Part shown: positions 10,469 to 25,400 of the stretch, piece after piece
How positions within the stretch are numbered: the first letter of the stretch is position 1
How the letters are laid out: every line of letters begins with the position of its first letter
Assembly: GCF_039555335.1 (NCBI RefSeq)
Contig: NC_092636.1
Coordinates: forward strand, 56,227,706-56,291,705
From: Amphiura filiformis
Lineage: Eukaryota; Echinodermata; Ophiuroidea; Amphilepidida; Amphiuridae
Reading direction: 5' to 3'
Length of the DNA: 64,000 nt
The notes under the pieces: generated by a model
Databases searched by the model: none
Told to the model about the DNA's origin: nothing
What the model saw: only the letters and a program-made list of their open reading frames with translations
Position numbers and translations under genes: made by a program

Positions 10469-13400
10469 TCAACTCTGCTTCGCATGATCAATCTTAGCAC
10501 CTCTTTGCAATGTCCTTTTATAGAACACCAGCCATGTGTACAAGACTCCTAGGGCACAATATACAGATGTCAACATCAGTGGGAAAAATGATAGTCTCTC
10601 CCCAAGACCTAGTAAATCATGGATGATATCAGTGTATATGTACAAGGGTAGTAGACCAAGGATGTAGAGAGATTCCAGTGGGTTGAGTAATGGGAGATGT
10701 GGTAGAATGGCATCTGGATGCGGTGATCTGGAGAGAAAATATAATACAACACAAAAAATCTCTTTAATTACAAAGTTCATGTGTCAATTAAGATTTAATT
10801 TAAATCTGGTCAACCAGACATACCTATTTTGACGGACGAACCGACGTTGCGACTGAAACCTTCAGTCTTCAGCTGGTATGTCTGGTAAATAGGTATGTCT
10901 GGTTGACCAGATTTAAATTAAATCTTAATTTCAACATACCCAGATGAACGAGAGTCTACACAGTTTGATTCATGTGTCAATGTTTATGAACATGCAAACA
11001 ACACTGTGAGTTTGGAACAGTTAGGGGTTTAGTAGCTTACTCTCTCTTGCGAGATATGTGTACATGTGCACAGGACCAATGTCCCCTCCTAAAGATGGTG
11101 TACTCTCATGATTCATTTACTCAATTCCAAATACACCATGGGGAGAGCGGAATTCTGATGTTTATTTACAGAAGCTGGCAATTAAATTCATTATTATGTT
11201 TTGATGAATCCAAGTGTGTGAAAATATTGGATCCAAACATAATAATGATACAATTGGATGCTCTACGCCCAATATTTATTGGTCTCGCTATGAGTTTTAA
11301 AATATGGGCTCAATCTATCCAATTTTATATCAGATTTTTCTTTATAATATATGCATTTTGTTTTTCCTACATTTATTGTATACTTACTGATAAAGGCCTT
11401 GTAGTGCACAGAATGAAAATATTGTGAAGAACAGCATCATACAAACTTTGATGGGGGTTTCTGTTGATACAAAGCATGATGGAAAAAAAAATCAAGATTC
11501 ACATCCTCATCTGTCTGATGTGTATCTTACATAAAGTCTGCACAAAAAGTAACTCAGCTGTTATAAATACGCCTATACATTCAGAACTAATAATTGTTTT
11601 CACAATATTTCAACATAGCGAGAAGGATGATTTATTTACACGCATTTTGATACCCCATTCGTCAAATGTCGTTTCAATATTAACAACACAGTAGTGCTTT
11701 TACAGAAAAATACCCGAATTTAAAAGTTGCAGTTTACAGCGATCAATGGTTATAATGCCAGCACTGTAAACATGAAAAGCCCGCCATTATCTTCGCGGTT
11801 ACTTCAAATCAATACAAATAACTGCAACTTTTAAATTGGGGTATTTTTCCCTCAAAACACTGCTGTATTGTCAATATTAAACAAAATTGGACAAATGGGG
11901 TATCAAAATGCGTGTAAATAAATCATCCTTCTTTTTATGTTGAAATATTGTGAAAACAATTATTAGTTCTGAATCTATAGGCATATTTATAACAGCTGAG
12001 TTACTTTTTGTGCAGACTTTAGATGGGTTTCCTTATCATTGGAAACATATTATAAACTCATTCCCCCAGAAATGTTGACATATTTGTATCAGAAACATTC
12101 AATTCCATAATGTATGTACAGTTGTACACATTCTTACAGATTCGGTCGTTGTTTGCCAAACAAATTCTCTCATTTATATTTACATTTCAGGCTGCGCCTA
12201 ATGAATGTGCACTGATGTCACTGCCACATCAGCTGGGATGTGAGACTTACTCTTTTCAGCTGATTTCCTCGTTTTTGTTGCCAAAATTTACATGTTTTCA
12301 TTTATTTTTAACCCATATTTGACATTTTTACCCTGATTTTACACTAGTTTTTCAGCTTTTTTGTAATATTTTTTGTTTTTGGTCTGTGGCCTCTCACACC
12401 CCAGATTGGGTGAAAATGGTATAGTTTTTGATCAAGCTTGATCTTACCTGGTTGAGTGTATAGCAATGGAAACAGTGAATAATGTCCTACTGTAGATAAT
12501 AATAGAAACACCTGGGCATCATTGTAACTCCATACTGATAATATACTGTGGGGAAAACAAAACAGAAAACAGGAAATGAAATCAAACAGTATTTCCACAC
12601 AATTCAAATTAAATTGGAACAAAAGTGATGAAACATTGACATAGAACTGATTTACTTATTACAATAAATGGATATGTCATTGGACTATTCCATTGGAAAT
12701 CCATACACCCCCTATGGAAGACATGGCATTAATATCCCACACAGTATAGCCCAGTTAGGGTTGATACACTGAAAGAATGAGCACACAGTACAGCTGTTAA
12801 CTTTTTTTTTCCAAATCTTCACTTCATGGAACTCGCATTGAATTTAGGGTTTTACATGCACGAGTATCAAGAAAATGGTAATTAAACCTATAGTTACAGA
12901 TTTCACATATTTAAGCATTTAGTATTGAACGCTGATACAATAAATAATCCTCCAAAACATAAATGATTGATGCCTCTGTGTCATGACACAAATATTGAAC
13001 AAATCCTCTTGTACCTACCTTAATGGTATAATAATGAGAAGTATGGCTTTTTCATGAACATGCCAGCCAAATATGAAAGAGCCAAAAGCACATAGAACTA
13101 AGCATCTGAGAAATCCTCTTGGGCCACTTGGATATCTCCATAGATGTATCACAGCTGGCTGCAAAAGATAAATATTGAAGTAATACAAAGATGTCAATGA
13201 TGGAAGTCGATCTCTGACAAGCAAGTTCATTATGTTGTGACAATTCATTTAGATTCTCGCTGAAAAATTTACAAGAATCTATTGATTCACTCACCAAAAT
13301 TGACAGCCCTGTCAGCACAAATGTTGCAATAGGAGGCACAGATGGTAATGTTGTGTGTTGGAATTCCTGTACCAAACCCCCTGTCATTGAAGCTTGGCTC

Positions 13401-16400
13401 TGGGTTGTGTTTACTGTGAGAAGGTCTGCTTTGACACCTGTTGTTAAGAAACAAAACAAATAGTAACACAGAAGCTATAAATAAAACTTGAAGATACAGG
13501 AATAATTAGAGAACAAAGTTATTGTTTTTAGCCACTATTGTGCATCTATTGTCTCATGGTTTACACCAATGATGTCGCCCGTGTTAAATGAGACAATAGA
13601 CGCACGACAGCAGTTAAAAAAATACCTTTATTCTCATTCTTAAAATAAACACTCAAATTATATCCTAAATTTCCAAAGGAATTACCTGGGGCTTACAATC
13701 GATCAGTCCCATTGTTGCTATGATTGGGGTTCAAATAGTGTGTACGAGTATCGCGTCGACGCACACACGCTGAACCGTGTTATATTGTGTCATATAACTC
13801 AGCTAATAACCAATAAGATTGCAGAAACTTTTTCTCAAGTGTTTAAGAATAAATGTTAATGCACATTTGAATGTTACCAATTGTGCGGGAAAAAGAGCTA
13901 ACTTAATCTTACTTTGACCAAATTAAATATCAACTGATTGTACAAACTCCTGGTAATTACAGGTTCTTGTTCTTTGACTGGGGCATGCACCTCATAACAT
14001 ACCAATTTGTTCTGCATAGTGTTACTGTCCAGTATCTACACACTCCATGATAATAACTGATTTGGTTATTTCTAATTGTTTAATCATTACTCACCTATAA
14101 TAGTAACTGCTTTATCAGCTACATTGTAAAAAGCCCAGAAGTTAGGTGCCCAATAGGCATGACATAATCCTCTCTTGAATGGAAACAACCTGGATATAAC
14201 CTGAGCTATCTCTCCCTGAAATGACAAGATTTATTCATCAGGATAAGTATTTATTCTTATGTATAAATATTAGGATTTTATTTTGAAAGAGGGAAGGGAG
14301 AGACATACAGACAGACAACAAAACATTACAGCAGAAATTGATACAGAAAGGAGAGGATTTAGACAGAGAAAGATAGAGATAGTTGGAGCAGTGGCGTAGC
14401 TGACAGGAGGCAGGCAGAACAACCCATGCAAATTGCCCATTTGGGCCACGCCACTCCATGCAGTTGTAAACTTGTTTCTTTGTAACTTTTTTGGCTGGTT
14501 AGTTTTGAGGGCATGCCCCTGCCACTGAACTTGGAACCCCAAGACAAAAATCCTACCTTTGTCACTGAGTTGGAGAGCACAGCACACTCTGACAAAGATA
14601 TTTTAACATGGAGAGGGGCATAGAGAGAAAAAGACAGAGAGTGTGAAACTAAGATAGATGATGACATTGTTATGTAACTTACCATAGCAATAAATGGTCC
14701 AAATGAGAGAGCAAACACAGATATGACAACTAAACCAAGACTGATGAGTCTGGTGATGGAAAAACTTGTCCACATCACACTGCCATCTATACACCAAAAT
14801 CATAAAAAAAAGGTTTAGATCAAATTGTGCAATTTAATGATGATGTATTCAGTTTAGAATATGCTGTACCAATAATCTTAGTACAAAGGTAACTACAGTC
14901 CAACTACAGTCCAACTATCTAGCCATGATTGCGACCACAAACATTAGCCTGATAAATAAAAAAAATCTGGATAAGTGAAATATGTGTATGTAATTCTGCA
15001 TTGAATGTCTGAAGTGATTAAATTTGAACAAAGAAAGATTACTCAGTATGATTGGGGTAATAACACTGAAAGATGGTATTTTAGTGCTGTATGCAATATC
15101 CATACGTGTGTCCTAAATGCTTCAGTGCATGAGATTAAGGTGCCAAGCATTAAAAACATTCCTCTTCATATGAAGATCACATGTGCGGGTAACAGAGAGA
15201 TCTGTATTTGAGAGGTTCGGATAAAAGAGGTTGGGCTGTACACACAATTTGCTGGTGTCCTAATTATTGACACCAGCCTGTCCTACTAAAGGCTAAAGAC
15301 CCATTCAGCGATTTACTGAACCAGAATAACCCTAAAATTCATCAAAGATTTTTGCATATTTGGAACAAGCATAGATGTGCTACTGAAATGGACAAATGGC
15401 AGATGAATACTTATACTTAAGTACAAGAACACTACAAGATTCCAAGGTACATGTACCTGACTGGTGCCCCCAAAGTACCTACATAGTACCAATGATGTTA
15501 CTGCACAGAACCCACCAGCAGTGGTACTGCACTGTACTACACTGGTACTCCTCTGGTACTGCACAGTACCGGCCAAATATCTTGACGACAGTGTACATGT
15601 GCAGGAATATTGTAGTGTATTTACTTCTGTTTTTTTCTTGTCGCACAACAATGCTGTAGAATTCGGCATGATATAAGGCTAGCAGTAGACATAAGCAAGC
15701 ACCAAGGATAGCATTTTACATTTTCAGAGCAGATTATTTACATTTTTATGCAACAGACATGATATATTGTGATCAAATCGGCATATAATTGAAGACAGAA
15801 TTAAAATGACTAGTTTGCATCTGCCATCAGGGCAAAGGCGTTGCGTGATTGGTTGCTGACTTGCAAAGTACAGCATTTTAGGTCTGGTTGCCAGGACGTC
15901 ACACGCAAACTAGTCTTTTTAATTCGGTCTTCAATTATATTTACATACATAATTGTTGATCGTTTGGTGATGCAGTTAGAGTTAGACAAAATATTTTGTA
16001 CAGAAAATCTCTGAATAAGCCTTCACAAAGGTACACCTATAAAATGAAAGAGAACTGTTTGAATTAACTTAATATCAATTATCAGGATTATGTAGGGTCC
16101 ATCTTACCTTTGTGTGACTGTGTAAAACAGTAAGACCTCAATAAATACATGAAATATGCAGGAGCAACATAGATGTAAATATGCTTGAAATTCAGGAGCA
16201 CTGCAAACCAAAATCCACCTTCCAAGTTCCTTCCCTAAATTCAAGAACACGAAAAAGAGAGCAGTATAATCTCATGCATCACAAGTAAAGAAATACCATT
16301 CTTAACCCCTTATGTGTGAGGTCATGTGCTTTCCAATCACATTGCTCCTTAGTTGATTCATACAAAACACACATGAGATCCTACAATGACCCATGTGTGC

Positions 16401-19400
16401 AATGTATATAGGAGGGATCATGTGACACAATGTCTTCCACATGCTGGCAACAGAACAGTTCACATTGCTCCAGCATGGCTTATACTTTATTAGCGTACTC
16501 AAGTAACAATAGGCCAGGACGGAGCTACGTCATGCCGATGAAAACAACCAAGTGCCAGTGAAAACAACTTGCGCAGATCAATCAAATTCACTGGACCGTG
16601 CGCCGACTGCGCATCACAAGCGTTACACTTTGCGCCGAGTACGTGCTTGGAATGTCTTGTTTTTGAGCTGCAAGTTCCCAGGGAAATTTGCTAAAAATAA
16701 CCCAAGTTCGCTCTCTCATATACAGTCCAACCTCCAGACTCCTCCAGATATCTCTGTTATCTGGCCATGGGATCTTCATATGAGAACACATTTTTAACGC
16801 TTTTACACCTTCACTTCATGCTCTGAAGCATTTACAGGACAAATCTATGTTAAATTAAGTCCACAAATGCCATCATCTTTTTAGTCTCTAGTATTGAGTA
16901 AATTAATCTTTTCTTGTCCTAACACTAATATGTGGGCCGTCATATCAAAAGGGACCTCTTTGCGGCACTGGGCATTTTGAGATACAGGCCGTTGAAGTTT
17001 ACACATACTCAAAATTATGTCCGATGTTGATTTTTTAATTTCTACATAAACATAAACTTTGAAGTGGATATTTTAAGAAAATCAATATGAAATACCCAGA
17101 ATATTAATAAATTTGCACAAATGTAAGAATAAATTACCCATGTCAATTCACTTCTTATGTAAACCTTTATTTTAAAACCGGTTTTTCTCAAAAACATTAT
17201 TTTCAAGTTTGGGCATGTTTCTATTTGATTTTTTAATAATTTTTCGAGAATGGTACATCCGATACCCATAAAAATGGTGTCATTTTAAAGCTAAGATAAT
17301 CAGCTTTCATCTTGTATGAATAACTCAATTTTTATTTTCCCCTCCAAGAGGTCCCTTTTGATGTGATGGCACACATGTGATGCGATCAAGCAAAATCAGT
17401 GGGAACTCGGAAATAAAAATTTGTCAGTTTCTTATAAGAAAGTAAAAAGCATTTACAAAGCTGCATTTTGCAGAAACCCTCATTTAAATTAAACAACCAG
17501 TTCCAAAGATTTGAGCAATTAAAGAGTTTCCAAAACAAGAGGAAACATTTGGCTATATTTCAAAATCAATATTTCAGAGTTCCGTCTGATTTTGCTTGAT
17601 CGCATCACATACAAGCACTTTAGTTTTTCAATGAAGAAGCACATGTAATTTACTTTTCCATATTTTTTTGGCTAGTGCTTGCTTATGTCATGGCTGGATA
17701 AAAGCAGTTGGACTGTATGTATGGTTTGACCACATACATGTATATGAGATTCAAGTGCGTATTACCTGAAATAGTCTTGCAATGGAAAGTAGCAATAACC
17801 CGAATAGAAATCCATTATACTGAAAGTGAATATCTAAATTAATCAATATTGTCAAGGATATATATGTATGTTGTGACAAATGGATGCAAACTGTTTATGA
17901 TTACAGTGAGCAGCAACATACACTGTTATCTGTTTACATTCTGTGATCCTGTATAATATTGGTATCCAGAATTCATCCATGAACAGTCTTACAATTCTCT
18001 CAGAAAAATGCTACCTTCAATACAGCCAGCAGGCCCAGCGTAAAGCAAGTCCACAACACACACACCCCCACACAATGTGTACTGTAACCACCAGCATACA
18101 AGGATGTGAACAACATGATGAGTTCTTATTTCCTAATTCGCAAGCTCAATCGGAAATAAATCATTTCCAATTGCGCCTACTTCTCTAGGATCTATCAACC
18201 TGCAAAACAAACACACAATGATACAGTTTATCTTACCAGGGAATATTGTTCGTCAGCCGCGAACTCACGGACGGACATCGAGACGGTCAGACCCGCCTAT
18301 AACGGGTGTAACTTCGAAGAAGCTAGAAGACCTACTGATAGGTCTGCGATTCATAAAGAATAGTATAACAAGACCTATATGCTAGGTCCAATTATCCTTC
18401 ACTATGCTCTGCTCAAGAAATCGTTTCTTCATTGAAGGCCTAATATAGGCATAGCCTTAAACCATATAACGCCTGTCAACATAGATAATATTTCTATGCA
18501 GAAAGCAGAAAACATTTACGTCACATGTGTTTATTATAACATAAACTTAAACATTGTTAAACAAATCAATCTATGCCATGCGAATAAGAATAACAATTCT
18601 TTAGCCCTAAGGAACCAAAGTCCTAACAATCAGAGGATTCAATTATCTGAATTCTGAGCATCAAACATCTCCCATCTACCCAAATTACTGGACGGACTGT
18701 GACACGGATCAGACACAACCCAAGCTATCACAATTATCATCAAGCATGTCCCATAGGGCCTAGGCCATACGCCATTGGACATGTTGCACACAATCCAAAA
18801 AGAGATAACTGAACACAAGTTTTAATAAGCCTACGGAAAATTAGACGTCCGTAGTCCTCGGTGCTGGCAACAATCAATGCCTTGATCACACCACGCAGTA
18901 CACAATTCATGCGTACCGCTGAATTGACCATTACGTAATCCTCGATCCGCAGGCCTCCAAAGGAAATGTATATTATTTCCTAATTCGCAAGCTCAATCGG
19001 AAATAAATCATTTCCAATTGCGCCTACTTCTCTAGGATCTATCAACCTGCAAAACAAACACACAATGATACAGTTTATCTTACCAGGGGAATATTGTTCG
19101 TCAGCGCGAACTACCCCTTATCAAGATATAAAGAACGGGCGGGCAAACGGTCCACACTGAATAATAGCTATGCTGAGCTCAAACTAATCTGGAATAATTT
19201 ATTCCGAGCTACAAAGCCCCTCGATGAATGTGATACTCCTATATATAGACATTATGCTACTAGTTCTTATTTCCCCGCTCGCACCAGCCCTCAAACATTG
19301 TCAAAACAAAAACAAATCACATTTCCCTTAGTCCTGATCCCAGGACCTCGGGCCCCCTCGGCCCTGAATCGCCAAATAAATTGCCACCTCAGTACTGAGA

Positions 19401-22400
19401 CTGTAAAAACCAATACTCTTTTGGCTAAAATAAAAGATGCCTATATATATATTAACTATATACATGAAAATCACCAGCGTTTAGCATGTTTAGTGTAAGC
19501 ACAGATCTGTGGTGTAAGCATCCAACATATTTATAACATACAACATTGCACTAATGTACAGAGCTTGGACCAATAAAGTCACTTTGACTCTCTGTAAAAA
19601 TATGTAAATATCTCGTCTAATCAAAGACCCTATGGTCTCATTTAATAAGAACCACTAACACGAAGAAACTCAAACGCTTCTGCCAAACTGACAATTTCAA
19701 CAGGTTCATGAACTCCGAACGCATACAGATACTTGTGTAACAGCAGAAGGTCTATAACTCAGTACAAGAAGCTATTGCAGCTTTATTACTGCCTTGAGTG
19801 TAGTCACAAAGGCAGATGCAACGTCTGATGAATTTTGTCGCATCTCACAAATTTACTTACTGAAATACTAGTTACTGGTGAAACATGAACACATATATGC
19901 CTAATATGAAGAGCAGAACCGCAACTAAATATGTGGATATTCAGATCCAAGTGCTTCTATGAATAAAATAAATTCTGACATTTTACTTTCACAAAACACT
20001 GCCCTTGTCACATACGATATCCTTAAGATATATATAGAAAAATACCTGTAGACCTATATAGTAAACGTAAATCTAGCTCAGTCGTGCATACTACATGTAC
20101 TATAACTATGCATAAGCAAACCAAAAATGGACATCCATGAATAATATAATGAGAATACTCTCCGAAATGCTCACGTCTGACTTCAGGAATAATCCAATTA
20201 CTGAACCTTGAAAAACAAACCAAAACACCGTACCTATTATAATGTATTCTTTAAGGAATACGTTAACATCTACTCAGCTAGGAATACCTCGTGAACATGG
20301 AGAAGGCCTATATAGAAATCTCAAAAAACCAACTTGGTGAAGCTGTACATATCATAAACGTCAAAAAACATGAACAGACTCGAATATCCATCTCCAATAC
20401 CTCTCTTAACCCATGCACGAAACTTACGAATTTCTACCTTCCATGATCTTCATGATCTTTGATAATAATAAGCAGAAACCCAGCATGTCTTCGAAGACAC
20501 ACATATTCACTGCTAATTATACAACATGCATGTATATATTCTAATCATGAAGGTAATGCTGTTGAAATGCGTATCCATATCCCAAATCCATGCCGCTGGT
20601 AATACAGTATAATCCATTTCATCCGTTTACCCCTACAAGTGATGCACTTCCAAAATCTTTCATGACGACACAATTATGGTATAGAACACATTGCTATAAA
20701 TGCTTAGCTTGCTCATCTCTATTATGATCATGATGAGGTGTACCCAAGACTACCCGCTACGAAGTAAAGTTCATTAACAGTCACCCAAATATCGAGATAT
20801 TAGCCCTAGTTTAACCGGCTGAGGGACAAATCAATTGATTTAGTCTATGGTCTATTAGAACCTACATTTACTATTGTCACATTCTTCCAAGTCCACGATC
20901 CATGTCATGTAAATACTCTTGCATTGCCACGTCCATGGAAAAGCTCCAACAGAGATCTTTCATATCCATGAGACTGTCCTTTATCAATGGAAAGCTCCCA
21001 GTATAAATCTGAAGGAATGCTTCCTTCTATACTCTATCATCCATTCTGCTCATTCCGAATGGCCTCATCCATTATGCACAGAAAAAACCAAACCAACCGG
21101 AACTTTAATGGGAATGATCAAATTCCATTAAACACATCCTCTGCTCCATACACCTCAATAGGAAATTCCATACACATCGATGATACTGCTCCTAAATAGG
21201 CCTAGACACATCCATATGGGAATGCTCATATAAAATAATGTTATGTTATACGCAACCTTTGGGACCTTGCTCCCATACACATCTACAGCCAGGATCCATG
21301 AGAATACTCCCATCCACGTCCGTGGGAAAAACTCCCATACAAACCCATGTGATGCTCCCATATATGCACCCATGGGATGCTCCCATCCACGAGATACTCG
21401 ATCCCATACACATTCATCCCAATGCTCCAATACACATTCATGGAAAAACTCCCGACGCATTATGTAAATGCTCCCATGCACGTTCATGGGAATGCTCCCA
21501 TACAATGCACTCGTTCATTGGAATGCTCTCCATAGACTCTCCCATGAGAATGCTCCTATGTATACCAAATTCATGGGAATGCTCCTATAGACATTCATGG
21601 AATGTTCCCAGACACATTCATGTGAATTCTCCCATACACTTAATATTCAAAAGCTCCCATATACATTTTATAGAAATGCTCACATACACTCTGCGTGATG
21701 TTCTAAATAGAGCTTATCACATGCCAAACCGAGACACCGCACATTCATGATAAACATAAATTGCTCCCAAACTCATTCAAGGGAATGCTCCCATACACAA
21801 TCATGTGAATGCTCCCATACACGTCCATGGAATGCTCCCATACACCTTCATGGGAATGCTCCCATATACACTCATGTACGTTCATGGGAAATCTCCCATA
21901 TATAATCATGCGTCTGCTACCAAGCATGCACATCCTCACATACATTCCGTGAGAAATCTCCAATACGTCTCTGGGAAGCTGCCTTTACCCACAGTAAGTA
22001 CTTAACTCATCCACGGGAATGCTCCCAAGATCAGAAAGCTCTAGCCTCTGCAAACCTCAGAAATTATGCGAATCTACATTTTCCTGTAGGAATACTCCCA
22101 TGGTAATACAAATCCATATATTCATATTGCCCACATAACAAACATATTCATGCCAAGCTCATTAATTTCTTATTTACTCGAAATTTTTTAAGACCACGTT
22201 CGTGGTAAGGCGACAATGCTCACGCCCATGGAAAAGCTCCTATATGTCTCAATGAATCCACGTGAGAGGAATGATCTCATAAAGGCCAATATTGAATTCC
22301 TCCTAAATAGCCTAACAACACTGGTAATCGTCTATCCTAAGCAAAAACCGAAAATGACGAAAATGTTGAAAAACATCCTGAAGCATATAGGCTTAATAAG

Positions 22401-25400
22401 TACCTACATTCTTATGCGACATTACCATAAGCATAATCAGAATGAATTTGCATTCTACTTCTACACAAAAGCTTCAAATTAACGTTCTTATATTAAAGTG
22501 CCCGCTTTGAGGCCCAAGGCCAACGAAAGGCCAAACTGAACACAGCCATGCAAGCTGACATGATAAAGCAGCGTTCCCTGACATGTGCAGCGTTCTGTAT
22601 AACGGCCCTTCTTGATCTCAATCTCGTAATCCATCGAGCTTCAAACTGGTATGAAACTAATCAATCGTAAGCCAGGTGTTATTCTGGATCAAATTTAATT
22701 TAGAAAATTTTGAATAAATTAATACATGCGAAAATCAATACTTGCGCGAGAAAAATATATCTGTGCGTTTCCAACGGCAAAATTAATCATGTAACGTACT
22801 AAAAGTATGACAAAAGCTTGCAAGAAATCGAGATGTCAATACCATTAAACCAATCTACAATCTCTATTATGACTACTACTCTATCGCAGTCGAGATTGAA
22901 ACCTATGTATGATCTGATAAAAGGGGTAACGTGAACAACCTCTCTGCCTGACAGCACAACTGCATTTATGTCATATTAAATATGATATAACAATTATTAG
23001 AAGATAACGTATAACAAGAATTTATTAAAAACGTACACAGGTATTATCTATGGTTTTATACTTTATCCATATTGATTTGGAGACCTCGTCAAGCGAGTCT
23101 CGTACAAATAGAACCCCGGGATAGAACCCCCAAAATCAAATGAAAGCAAAACCATATTAAGTACCCGCATCGATCACACGATATGATAATGATGCCTATT
23201 TATTTATCTGATCAATCAATATACAATCACAATGCGTTCACTAAGCAGTCTTGTACCCAGACTAACTGTAGCCCATCGTAAAGATAACGACAGAAAATCC
23301 GGCTGTGACGGAGACCACATAAAACCGTTCATGCCAGAAATTGGCGACCCAGGGATGGCGACAATTACTATACTGATAATAGACATGGTGTATAACCACC
23401 ATTTATGTTTGATACCATCCTAAATGTTGATACCAACTCCTATGCAATTCACATCCAATGTACTGGCCATGAGTCATTTCAGTAAGGCCTATCCAGGGAT
23501 CCATAGCCCCATAGGCCTCCAAGGCCTATGTATTTTGAGGAATAAATCACCTACCTCCTTACATCTGTTACTTCTTGTCAATCAAAAACATCTTACCAGG
23601 TCTCACAAGCAACCGCCATACATACCATAGATACTTTTCAAACCCCGATTCCAACTTGGCCTACAACAAGCTTGATAGTAATATTTTACTAGGCTCATAT
23701 CTGTTTTATCTGAACTAAATACGCCATCCTTATACAATTTGACCAAAAGGTGTACACAAAGTACAGCGCTGAAAATTAGACGTCCGTAGTCCTCGGTGCT
23801 GGCAACAATCAATGCCTTGATCACACCACGCAGTACACAATTCATGCGTACCGCTGAATTGACCATTACGTAATCCTCGATCCGCAGGCCTCCAAAGGAA
23901 ATGTATATTACTATCTAACTGCACACACACACACCCACTTGCGTAGGCAGGAAAACGAGGACCTCATTTTTCACTTGATTTAAAACATACTAACCGAGGA
24001 CTCACACATCCGTTCTTAATCGCCATACCGTGGATGGACCTCACTCACACACACCAGACCACTTACTATCCAACCGTGGCCCGTCCTATACCACCCATAG
24101 GTGGACCCGTTTTAAATGCATTTTTACGTTATTTGCGATGTCCTGGATATATTTAAAAGACCGAGGACGTCCACGGTCACCGGGTGTCCTCATTTGTCAT
24201 GTGTGTATCCTTGTGTGTGTCCTCGTTTGCCTGGCTACATAAACACACACACACACACCCACATGATTAACATTTTACTATCCAAGTGTGGACTAACATA
24301 CAGGCAATTGTGGTCATAAGCTATAATGCTTTCTATGGCATTTTACATCTACACATATGTATAAACACCACCTAGGAACCGTGGACATCCACAGTTCTTG
24401 TTTGTCTACTGTTGTAGTGTACACAGATTTCTCATGTTTGTGTCCGTGTTTAGAAACACTCGCTCACTCTTACAAAAATGTATATATCTCTCTTTCATGA
24501 TTTTACATTTTCAAGTTCTCAATAGAAAGGATACGGTCCACAAGCAGTAGTCCCATGTTTGTTAAGAGAAGTACAGCCAACACAAATGCAGGTTGTGATA
24601 TCAGGTCCTCATACTCCTGTTTATTATTGGATTTGGCAATGCAGGCACAGCATCTAAACAACAAATAACATAGAAAACATTGTATAATCCTTCACATAAT
24701 AACTTCATTTCTTTTGCAAAGTAAAATGGCAACATAATGAGAGTGTAAAATCCAGAAAAAGATACATGATATACATTTTCATGTTCCCCTCCAATAATAT
24801 GATCGGATATGCCAACTTTGAAAAATACAAAATCATATTTTCACACCTCAAAAACTATATTTTTACAGAAAAAACATATTTTTGCATGACTGTACACCTT
24901 TCTGGTCAAACTATCAGACAGTGACGCAGTGCTCAGGTTCTCATATTTAGCAGGCGCTAAAAACACATTCTGTGACTGAGAAAACTATACTTTGATCAGC
25001 TCGTAATCGGCGGGAATTTTAACATCGCGGATTAATATCAATATATTTTATTTAGAAAATTATCTTGTGACACCTCGCCAGAAAAATCACAAATTATTAA
25101 TTCAAGTCATATACTTGCCTACTTTCTTTAACATGCACATTGTAGATCTTCCAGATGAACAATAGCACTCTTAACGTGGATCTACTTTTTCGGCGTAGTG
25201 GTAAAAACCTAACAATTCCCGCCGATTACGAGCTGATCAAAGTATATACGCCCATATTTTGCCATATTTTCCATACAAAATATGGCAAAACCATACTAGT
25301 TGGCATGTCTGTTTGAAGTATTTCTACAACTTCAGAGCACAATCTTTTCACAACAGTGCAGTACAGTGGAGTGGTACATGGGTGCCAATAGTCAGCCCTG

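Noticed and set aside
11047-11427. 126 aa plus-strand ORF
   Set aside because: Antisense to ALG8 exon 11388-11460 at its end; no homology, low-complexity hydrophobic tail.
15390-15600. ORFs on both strands around GTACC/GGTAC words
   Set aside because: Overlapping frames on both strands in a locally symmetric, GTAC-rich stretch without homology.
21238-21750. 170 aa plus-strand ORF (PIHIHGNAP-like) and overlapping frames
   Set aside because: Pure translation of the degenerate minisatellite; open in several frames on both strands.
20900-22240. CRISPR array
   Set aside because: Units are degenerate and contiguous, without constant repeats and unique spacers; the window is from an animal genome.
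18126-23910. LTR retrotransposon
   Set aside because: The direct repeats are two different sequences with a fused middle pair, not one pair at the ends; no primer-binding site or TG...CA pair recognised.
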